A stretch of DNA of 64,000 nucleotides from Udeniomyces pyricola (Eukaryota > Basidiomycota > Tremellomycetes > Cystofilobasidiales > Mrakiaceae). The stretch is from assembly GCA_039545295.1 (NCBI GenBank), contig BCIK01000010.1, forward strand, positions 856,304 through 920,303, written 5' to 3'. The notes beneath the pieces were generated by a model, which saw only the letters and a program-made list of their open reading frames with translations, had not been told where the DNA came from and ran no database searches. Shown piece after piece: positions 11,600-21,519 of this stretch (positions within the stretch are counted from its first letter, which is position 1; each line of letters starts with the position of its first letter). Position numbers and translations under genes: made by a program.

Positions 11600-14500
11600 A
11601 TGCCAGCAGGGCCTAACAAGCTCTCGATCTTGTCCACGTTAGATTCTCAAATCTCTGCCAACAAAGGTTGGTAGCTGCCTTTGGGAACGGGGGATTGAGA
11701 TCCCTGACGTCTCTGGTGTTGGGACAGCGTGTGTGGAGAGCGTGATCTGTGGGTGGAGAAGAAGGGGGAAAGCCCGCGCCAAGTCGGACTTTTGCACTTG
11801 TCACTCACGCGTCGACCCTTTTCTCTCTTTCTCCCTTTCTCTATCTCTCTTTCCCACCCCTTCTCTTTCGTCATCCTACTACGACCTCGCCTTCCCTCCC
11901 ATCCGAAACCTACCCCAGCTTCTAAATACCACCACTCTCGCCAGACCATCGCGCGATCCTTTCCCCTCCCAGCTTTCCTCCCCTCCAAGCCGCCCCTAGC
12001 GGACAAGCCGGCCGCGAAGCTCGACTCTGACGCTCGACCGACCCCCCAGTCGCTCCAAGCCCTCGCCCAAACCAAGCCCACTGTAGACACCTGGCTTCCT
12101 CCCTCTACCAACTCCCCACCACCTCTTGCTGATCGACTCTCCCGAACCGACTCGTACCGACCTGACCGAGAAGAAAGGAAACCCACCCACACCGCAACAA
12201 CCACCCGAACATCCCGAGCTCGAAGCCGAAGCCCCCCATCCGTCTCCTCGCGCAGATCAGACCGACGACGAGACAACCGCGACGACACCTACGTCTCCCG
12301 ACGACGCGAACCTAGTCCAGACGTCTACCCCGAACGATCTTCCAGATACGATTCCAGCAGAAAACGTCGAATGTGCGTTTCTTGTTCGCTCATCTCTCAT
12401 TCCCTTGTTCTCGTTCGACTATATTCCTCTCTTTCCCCTCTGCGTGCTTGCCGGCTCACTGACTATCACGTTCCCCGTGTGTCTATTCAAATGTGTTTCT
12501 TGGGTCTGTCTCGCCAGTCATTCGCCTGAACCTTCTCCCCCTCCTAAGCGCACTGCCTCTTACCCCGCCCGAGCCGCCTCTCCTACCCAAATCAAGTCCA
12601 TTCCCACCGGACCTCGCTCCACAGCTCAACAGCCCTCGTACTCTACCTCTCGTTCTAACTCCACCTACACTGAAAAAGATATCATGCCTTCTGCTCGATA
12701 CGCAAATCAAAGTCGAGGTCCTCTTCCGTCACAGTCACAGTCCAGGCGCGGAGGCGGCGGTTTCTCGTCGACGGGCAACTTGCCTTCGCTTCCTGGGCCT
12801 CTCCTTTCGGCTACGACCATCAAATCACTCTACTCAACCTACATCAAGGACGAGTGGCTCAACAACCCAAAGGCTCCCCTGGCCAACTACATGCTCGCCA
12901 ACGGCATGGGCTCTGGAGGCCTTGCCACTGGCTCCGATTCGTTCTCGTTTGAACACGGGGTCGTCGATGGGCAAGCCGTCTACCGGTATGTTTTTATCTA
13001 TCTATCTACCTATCTATCTACCTATCTATCTATCTATCTAATCAATCCTCACACACAAGCCTTTGGATTGAAGCTTATCATTGTGCTCGGAATACTCCAC
13101 TCTCATCCCCCTCTCTCTTCCTTGCATTCCCACTTCCGTCCTTAAAGGTGCTCCATCGTCGCCGACAGCTACATCGGTGTTACCGGACTCGGCGACCACC
13201 CTGTCAAAAAGGAGGCGGAGAAGCTTGCTGCGCTCAGTGCGACGCTTCAGCTGACCAAGAAAGGAGTCGTGAGTCACTACCCCTTGCTCACTCTCTTTCC
13301 CTTACTTTGTCTTTCGCGTCTTCTTCAGGTCTCTATATGTCTAGCTATAACGCATGCTGATCAACAATGGTGTATTCTTGCTCTTCTCTTCTTTTGTCCC
13401 GTCACAGATCGAAAACACTAGCGGCCGCGGTGGAGGCGGCATTCGGGGTGGAGGTGGAGGGGCTGCCAGTGGAGGAGGCAAGGGCGGTAAAGGCGGCAAG
13501 GGTGGCAAAGGTGGCAAAGGTGGAGGGGTCACTCTTAAGGGTCCTGTTGCCTCGCTCAGCTCCGGTGAGGTCATTGACTATGCCCGAGCTCGTCAGTTCA
13601 TGGACTACTACTGCAGTCGCTTTAAATTCGGCAAGCCCGAGGTTGTCTTCTCCCAGGGCAACTCACGCAACAAGACTGAATGGACCGCCCTCATGACTGT
13701 CGGTGGCCGCAAGATTGGCATGGGTTCTGGCGCAGGCAAGAAGGCGGCCCAGGACAAGTGCTACCTCGACGTCGCCCAATACCTCGAGGCTTCGGACCCG
13801 AAACTCTGGCAAGAGTTTGCCCGCACGAACGCGCCCTTGAGCGGTGCCGACAAGAACACGCCGCATGTTCATTTCACCATCTCGGAGCAACTTGCTGAGG
13901 ATGTGCGTGACCTTTGCAAGAACATCAAGACCTCCGAAATTTTCGAGCGCTCCACGGCCGTTGTTGTCGCGCCCAAAACCACCATCTCGAGCTCGGCTAC
14001 CGAGGCCTCGCAAAATATCTCCGACTCGTCGCTTCAACTCAAGTCGACCCGCCTGCTCGAACGTCTCGAGGCGTACGACTCGGATCCGAGGATGGCCAAG
14101 ATGCGAGCTCAGCGACAATCCCTCCCTGTCACGGCCCGTGCGGCCGAGCTTCTCGCCAAGATCGAGTCGAACGAAGTCACCGTCTGCCTCGCTGCGACTG
14201 GATCGGGAAAGACGACGCAGATTCCCCAAATCATCCTAGACGATTACATTCGACGAGGCGATGGTGCCAAGTGCAACATCCTCTGTACCCAGCCGAGGAG
14301 GCTCGCTGCCACCTCGGTCGCCGAGCGAGTAGCGGCTGAGCGAGGAGAACGCATCGGAGAATCGATCGGTTACCAAGTTCGATTTGAGGCCAAGTTCCCC
14401 GCGCCCAACGGAAATGTCATGTTTGCCACGACGGGTATCTTCCTCAAGCGTCTTCAGCATGCCCTTTCTGGCGAGGATCGTGAAGCATCGGCCTGGCTCA

Positions 14501-17231
14501 ACTCGTTGACGCACATCCTTATCGACGAGGTTCACGAACGAGACATCGACACCGATCTGCTTCTCGTCGTCATCAAGCGACTTGTCAAGGACCGACGCGA
14601 GAGGAAGCTTCCCATCCACGTCGTCCTCATGTCGGCTACTGTCGACCCAACGCTGTTCCAGAACTACTTCAAGGACCCCTCGGGACGACTCGCCCCAATT
14701 GCCGAGGCCCCCGGTCGTTCGTTCCCCGTCAAGAGATTTTTCCTCGACGACCTTCTTCCAACACTTCGCAATCTGCCTCACTCCCAGGGAGGTTGGGTTT
14801 TCAAAGATCGCGAGACGATGAAGTTCCTTGACCAGGAGCGCAACATTGGCACCGGGCAGGCATCCAAGGAGGTTCTTGAGGGCGGAGAGAAGACGCCGTC
14901 GGCGCTCGCCGGTCTCGTCATTGCCCACATCTGCAAGACGACAGACGAAGGTCATATCGTATGTCGTGTTTCCGTTCCTGTCTAAATCGCTGGCCAAGCG
15001 CGACTGCTTACACTTCTCGCTTTCGGTTCGTCCCCTACCACTTAGCTTGTCTTCTGCGACGGTCTCCAAACCATCAAGACGCTCGACGCTGCACTCCGAG
15101 ACCCTCGATCGGCCCCGTACGGGTTCGACTTCTCGCAAACCTCGATTCACATCCTTCACTCGAGTATTCCGCCTGCGGAGCAGCGCGAGGTCTTTGAGCC
15201 CTCGCCCGATGGTCGACGCCGAATCATTCTTGCGACCAACATTGCCGAGACCTCGGTCACTATCCCGGACGTCGTCTATGTCGTCGATACTGGCCGAGTC
15301 AAAGAGTCGCGATACGATTCGAGCCGACACATGTCGTCTCTTGTCAGTGCTTGGGTCGGCACCTCCAACATCAGTCAACGTGCCGGTCGAGCCGGTCGAC
15401 ACCGTTCGGGAGAGTACTTTGGACTCTTGACCCACGCCCGGTTCAACTCGCTCTCCACGAACGCCCTTGTCGAGATGAAGCGGTCCGATTTGTCAAACGT
15501 TGTCATGCACATCAAGGTACGTCTTTCTGCTCATCCGCGCCTGATCGCTTGACGTGCTATCTTGCTTTGTCTCGGCTGACCCGTGCGCTCTCATCTTTCC
15601 TCTCGTCAGGCCATGAACTTTGGCGGCATGGATGTCGAGGACGTTCTCTCCCAAGCCATTGAGCCCCCATCCGCCGACGCCGTCCGCAACGCGCTCTCGC
15701 GACTCACTCAGCTTGGGGCCCTTACCGACGATCAGACAATGACTTCACTTGGTCGAGTTCTTCTCAACTTGCCCGTCGAGCCTCAGATCGGCAAGCTTGT
15801 CCTCTACGGTTCTTTCTTCCGATGCCTCGACTCGGCCCTCACCCTCGCCGCTATCATCTCGGACCGAGACCCTTTCCTTGCGCCGATGGAGCGGATGAAC
15901 GAGGCCAACGAGATTAAGGACAGTTGGTCGCCCCCTGCGTTCCGATCCGACCCCCTCGCCGTTGTTTCGGCCTACAACACTTGGTACGCCTACCAGGTCA
16001 ACGGTCGACACCGCGAGGCTGGCGACTTTATCACCGCCAACTTCATCCACCGATCGACTTTCATGAACCTCCATCGAGTCAAGGAGCAAATGTATCAATC
16101 CCTCGTCGACACTGGCGTTATCGCCATCTCTGGAGGAGGAGGACATCGTATGATGGGCCCGGGTGCGCGTCGGCTTGCGTCCATGCCTTACCAGCTCAAT
16201 ACCAACTCGGACTCGCTTCCGCTTCTTGCCGCCCTCATCGCTGCCTCGTCGGCGCCCAACTTTGCGATCCGAACCGAGCCCAACAGATTCAAGTCTGCTC
16301 AAGACAAGGTCAATATACAAGATGCCCTTTAGACCAGTGTGGCAATGTGGTTGCTCCTTGCGTTCCCTATACTTATATTTCGCCCCTTTTCCCCCTTCGT
16401 TGCCTCCACCTTTTCACCCTTATACAGAAACTCATGGTCCATCAATCGAGTGTCAACAACAAAGCGCGAGAGAACCTCCAGGCCGAAAGCAAGGTTATTG
16501 TTGGCGAGAACCACATCCTCGCCTTCGTCGAAAAGGTCACTCAGGGCGGCAAGTTTGACCCCAACGCTCCGCTCCAGCTCCGAACGACCACTCGACTAGA
16601 TCCGATGACATACATGCTTTTCGGAGCCTATCACCTCAAGGTCACTGGCGGTGGTCTCCTCTGCGACGATTGGCTTCCGATCAACGGTGACGTGGATGCC
16701 CTGGACGACCTTCAACGACTCAAGACGCTCCTCGACCAATGTATGCTTCGAGTCTTTGAGGGTGTTGGTAAAGCGACCGCTCCCATCACCCAGAGGCAAA
16801 AGGTTCGGCCCAAGTCCAGAATCGACGACTCGGATGAGGAGGGTCGAGAGGGAGAATCCCAGGATGAAGAGGACGAGCTTCCCAAGAACCGAGCGCTCAC
16901 CTCGACCGAAATCATCGAGCTCGACAACCTCGCCTCGGACGTCGTTGGTAAGTGATCTCTGCTTGCGAAATCTCTGAGACATTCATTCAAACTAAATCCT
17001 GGATGTCGTACTGACCCCTTCTGTTTCATGTTCTCGTTCTCAGACATTCTCGACCGATACGCTGAGGAGCGAGGTACAGGTCTTTCTCGAGCGTCTACCC
17101 GACCTGCTACCCCTGTTCAGAACAACGACAACGTTTACCGGGCCCCGATCCCGACCGCTTCGGCTCCAAAAGGTCCCTCTGGCATGAGGTTCCATTCGAC
17201 GGCGATTCCTACTGGCCCCCGAGGGTGGTAG
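11600..17231 (+). CDS. DExH-box RNA helicase with dsRNA-binding domains (DHX9/DHX36-like)
   Basis: Superfamily 2 helicase predicted to unwind structured RNA using ATP. Exons by reading: one ending at 12372, then 12518-12985, 13148-13268, 13408-14958, 15046-15516, 15610-16308, 16428-16947 and 17044-17231. The first exon (about 11941-12372) is Arg/Ser-rich. A dsRBD-like segment spans the junction near 12950-13268, and a second lies at about 13580-13800 ('MDYYCSRFKFGKPEVVFSQG'). They are separated by Gly-rich sequence with repeated GGK units. Helicase motifs: I 'AATGSGKTTQ', Ia 'TQPRRLAA', II 'DEVH', III 'SAT', V 'ATNIAETSVTI', VI 'QRAGRAGR'. HA2 and OB-fold regions follow ('LGRVLLNLPVEPQIGKL'), then an acidic tail. 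No ATG occurs between 11700 and 12370, so the start must come from an upstream exon; ATG 11600 ('MPAGPNKLS') is only a candidate. The Ser-Arg region could also be 5' UTR, with translation starting at 12683. Confidence 0.88.
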
Positions 17232-17782
17232 TTGCTTTTGCCCGTTTCTTTTCTTTTCTTTTTCTTTTTTTTTCTTTCTTGTCGTTCACCTTCCGTCTAC
17301 TATTTTCTTCCTTTTTCTTCTTTGGCCTTTTCCTTCCTTACCATGCTCTCTCCTCCCTCTGTTCTACTTGCCCTTTTCTTTGATTTCTTTTGGCATCCGC
17401 TCATCTCATCCGTTTCCATCGATCGCATACATGTGCAATTCCTCCTCCTGCCTCTCTCCCTCTCCTCCTCCCCCCTTCTTACTAGCTTTGCACTCGCTAC
17501 GCTCATATTCCTTTCATTAGCGCCTCCTCTGAGGACTAGACGCATCGATGGATGTTCCTTTGAAAATTGAAAACTTTTTGCCGCCGGTCTTGCAAATCAG
17601 AAGGATCAAACTTGAGTACTGGATATTGAATGATGACATTAGATACAGCATTCTCGTCTCTCAGAGATGAAACAGACCAAGTTACCGCAGCGAAACCAAA
17701 CGAAACCGGTATCGAAGGGAAAAGGCACGGACGAGGCGTGTACGCGGACGAAGAGGGATAAGGGCCCTTTTAATCAGTCCTC
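17232..17782. other. Convergent intergenic region helicase / MMM1
   Basis: 551 bp between facing stop codons. The left half is very T/C-rich on the + strand, consistent with a 3' UTR of the helicase. No gene-like ORF or RNA gene seen. Confidence 0.55.
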
Positions 17783-19823
17783 TCAACGGTCTCGTCCCCT
17801 ACTCCAGTCGACGTCCGATCCACCCGGCATACTCTGAAGCCCGCCTCCGAGGCCAGTGACCCTTGAGGATTCCTTGGCATTCGAAGCGACGGGAGGAACA
17901 GGCGGATGCTCTAAGCTTCTCTTCCTCATCTCCTTGAGCACACCTTCTTGTTCCATCATTCGCAGCACCCCACCTCCCATTGGCGGTGGGAGAACACCCT
18001 TCATGAGCTTCTCCCCAAGCCCGCCGAGCCCATCGTCCGCTTCCTCCTTTTCGATCAAGACGAACTCGTCCTCTTTTTCGCCCCCTTCTCTCTGCCGCTG
18101 AACCGTCTCCCCGATGCCGAGACCGGGGAGACCGACCGCGACGAACCGGGGATAGACCACCCGCTCGACAAGCGCCTGGCGTAAGCGTGAGGCCACGAGC
18201 TGCTCAATCTTGGGCAAATCCTGGAGTTTGGCGCGCGAGCCCAGAAGGGAGGTCGTGTTGATCGTCAGAGAGAAGTCGGGATGAAGCGAGAGCTGGATTG
18301 ACTGATGTGGGGTGGGAGACACATCGGTGGTAGGCGAAGAGAGGAGTTCAGTGGTGACCTGAGACGATCCAATATCGAGAGGATGGAAGAGAGAGACAGA
18401 GGGGGGTTAGAATCGACAATGTTGGGATTGATAATGGGAAGATGGATTGTTAGAGAAAACGACAGGGCATGTAACGGCTCAGATCAGTTCGCCCTTGCGT
18501 TTCAGTCTCATCGTCGGTGACACTTTTGGATATTGTAGGTATGATGGGGCCACATACCGTCCCGCTGAGGCCGACAAGTGTCACACCAAGACTGATTGGC
18601 AGTACGGCAAACCGAGGCCGAGGAAAGTTGACAATGAGGCTCGTGGAAATGCCGAGCGTCAGGGAGTCGGCGTAATCGAGATCAATCTCGGCTCGCTGTG
18701 AAGGAAGAGGTGAAGATATCAATGATACGATCGGCTGTCAGGTGGCGGCCCGAAGCAGGTTATGGTTAGTCACATGGACAGCTACATGATGCAAACGTAC
18801 CATTCGGCCTGACGAGTCAGATGGACGGATCTTTGCGCCAGAGAACAAGGGGTATGAGTTGCCGAGAGAGAGAGACGTGACCTCGATCGGATCCTGCCGA
18901 TTCACGTGCATCGATCAAGTCCATAGAGTCAGAACGCTTGAGTAAAGGGAGGCGAGACGGGTTGATCCGATGGAGGTGCGTGAGTCGGAGGGAGACGACG
19001 GGTCCACCTCCCCCCCCCCCCCCCCCCCCCCCCCCNNNNNNNNNNNNNNNNNNNNNNNNNNNNNNNNNNNNNNNNNNNNNNNNNNNNNNNNNNNNNNNNN
19101 NNNNNNNNNNNNNNNNNNNNNNNNNNNNNNNNNNNCCCCCCCCCCCCCCCCCCCCTCCCCCTCTCCCTTTCCGCCCTTCTGCGATTAGTCCGGACTCACA
19201 AGCCATGAGACGCCATCACCTGGATTGAGCCATTCTTCGACGACCTCACGGGCGCCTTCTTCTCCCTTGTGAGCGAGCAAGGAAGATCTGTAGTTGGCAA
19301 GGGTCTGTTGTCGCAAGCGTGAGGGTTTAGGAGAAGAGCGGTGGGGGTCAACGTCAGCGGTCAGCTGCGAGGGCGATGAAAAACGGGGAAGCGTAAGGGG
19401 TCCTCGCCTGAGCAAAGAGAACGTTGAGCCAGTCGGTTGACTCGGAGCCGTGGGTGGAGAGGTCGTAGTTTGTCTTGGTGAGGATAGCACTCGGAGGGAT
19501 GGCTGGCGGTGGGGTTGATCCTAGGCGTGCCGAGTGGGAGGGACGTCGTTTCTGAAAGGCGCAAGAAGCAAGCAGGCAGGCAACGCTGAGCGCGACGTTT
19601 GGAAGGCGGCATGGAAGAGAGGAGAAAGGAAGAAGAACAGAACACAATGTACTTTGGTAGCGGAGATGGGAGAGGCAAGCTTATTGCCGTCTTCAAAGAC
19701 GACGAAGCGAATGAAGAGGGCGCAGAGGAGACAGATGGAGCATTGGCCGACGAGGATACCGGAGAGGAAGGAGTATGAGCTCGAGCCGGCGGCGGTGGCT
19801 TGGGGATCTGTTGGGTTGAGCAT
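17783..19823 (-). CDS. MMM1: Mmm1, ER subunit of the ERMES ER-mitochondria tether
   Basis: Mmm1 anchors the ERMES complex (with Mdm10, Mdm12, Mdm34) in the ER and moves phospholipids through its SMP domain. Exons by reading: 19823-19653, 19551-19408, 19304-19200, 18893-18801, 18695-18558 and 18358-17783, all phase 0, giving 408 aa. A single membrane helix lies at about residues 19-43 ('SFLSGILVGQCSICLLCAL'). The SMP domain follows with 'ESTDWLNVLFAQTLANYR', 'DPIEVTSLSLGNSYPLFSG', 'RAEIDLDYADSLTL' and 'NFPRPRFAVLPISLGVTL', all close to the family. The Ala-Gln/Thr-Leu junction uses a gcgagg donor, so that intron is GC-AG. The intron between exons 3 and 4 contains the 100-N gap, which therefore should not affect the protein. 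The gene is divergent from the Swi1-like gene. Confidence 0.93.
19010..19155. other. Assembly gap (100 N) flanked by poly-C
   Basis: 26 C (19010-19035), exactly 100 N (19036-19135), then 20 C (19136-19155). The round number suggests a placeholder of unknown true length. It lies in the third intron of MMM1. Confidence 0.97.
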
Positions 19824-20543
19824 GTTGGATGGGAGTGGGTGAGTGTGAGTGTGAGTGTGTGTGTGTGTGTGTGTGCGCGTTGGTTGGTTGGATGGATGGA
19901 TGGATGGATGGATGGATGGATAGGAAGCTACTAGGTATGTATATCTATCACTGCAAATGATATTGGGGGAGGTTAACTGTGATTGATGGCATGCTGATGG
20001 TGATGGAGCTGCCGGTCGAGGTGGGTGTGACAGCTGGTGCTGGATATTGAATGGATATGCATGATGAGATCATCATGAGCAGACGGCGCTGCTAGTAGTA
20101 AATATGTGGCTGTATCATGTATATAGCTTATACAATATATATGAATGCTTGCGTAGTACCATTATATTAATGAGCTGCATTCAGTTGTCAGTTCATGTAT
20201 GTCATGATGAATATGTCGATCGATCAGCTGTGTGTGTGTGTGTACTGATATTACTAGTAGTACTGCTCATATTGCATGTACTGTGTGGGTGCATGTTGAT
20301 ATTGATTATAGTACATATCATATATGTATATCATATATACTACATATAATGTATGTGTGTGATGTATATCATATAATATATATAGTAATAGTACTGTACG
20401 TCCATGTGCGATATAAATGGATGATCGAACATGGACATCTTCCTAATCCTCTCTCTGTCTTCTCCCCCTTCCCCTCCCTTCCCCTTTTGCTTCGTTTAAC
20501 TCCATCAGGCACGCCCACCCATCATCCCGTCATCCCCACCATC
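19824..20543. promoter_or_regulatory. Divergent promoter region MMM1 / SWI1-like with microsatellites
   Basis: 720 bp between divergent start codons. It is rich in simple repeats: GT repeats about 19838-19876 and 20231-20242, and ATGG repeats about 19888-19922. From 20100 to 20420 it is strongly AT-rich with tatata-type stretches. No specific factor site is recognised. Confidence 0.5.
19838..19922. repeat. GT dinucleotide and ATGG tetranucleotide microsatellites
   Basis: A (GT)n tract with early ga interruptions runs into gcgcg, then a ttgg stretch leads into about eight tandem atgg units. Visible directly in the sequence. Confidence 0.9.
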
Positions 20544-20598
20544 ATGTTCCCCAATCAGCATCACAACCAACATCATCCTCCTTCACATCCACATCACC

Positions 20599-20633
<35 letters not shown>

Positions 20634-21428
20634 CCACATCATCCCCCATCATCCATCCAGCCCAACAACCCTTCATCCTCCCTCGACAACCAGTCCGCCT
20701 TCCTCGCCCAACTCTTTGCCAACCAGCCATCCGCGACCAACTCGTCCTCATCCGGCTTTGCTCCGAGTCAACGTTTCAACCACGCCATCACTCCAAACGG
20801 TCAGCCTGTCGCCTCCATGTCGGCAGCCATGAACCCTCAAGACATTCTCAAACACGTCAGTCACCATCCGAGAAACCCGTTCTCCTTAGCTCGACCGTCC
20901 ATCTCGCTCACTCGCTTGCTCCCTTTCTGGCCGAATCTAATGCCATCCATCTGTGTCTGCCTGCCTTTGTCCGTTCGCACGCGTCTCTCTCCTCTCCCTT
21001 TGCGAACGCGTCTCGTTTTGCCGGCTTCGCGTCTTTTCGTCGCCAGCTCTCCACCCAACAACAGCAAAGTCTCTATAGTCATCGCCCATCATCAGCCCAG
21101 CAGTCCCAGCAGTCACCCATCTCGCCCCATACCCCCCAATTTCATCCTTCCCCTTACGCCCCTACTGCTCCGTCACCTTCCCTTAACCAGACGCCCCAGT
21201 CCCCCTTCCAGTCCAATCGATCACACCCATCCCAATCTCCCCATCCTCAGTTCTCGCCACCTCAGAGCAGTACACCTCAGTTGCAACGGCCAGGATTTCC
21301 TCCTCAGCCTTTGTCTGGCGGTCAGCAACTTCAGCTGCAGCAACAGCAGCAACTTCAACAGCATCAGCAACAACAGCAGCAACTTCAACAGCAGCAACTT
21401 CAACAGCAACAGCAACAACAACAGCAGC

Positions 21429-21519
<91 letters not shown>

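Noticed and set aside
11647..12288. 213-codon minus strand ORF rich in Arg/Gly
   Set aside because: Antisense of the Arg/Ser-rich first helicase exon; composition is explained by the complement.
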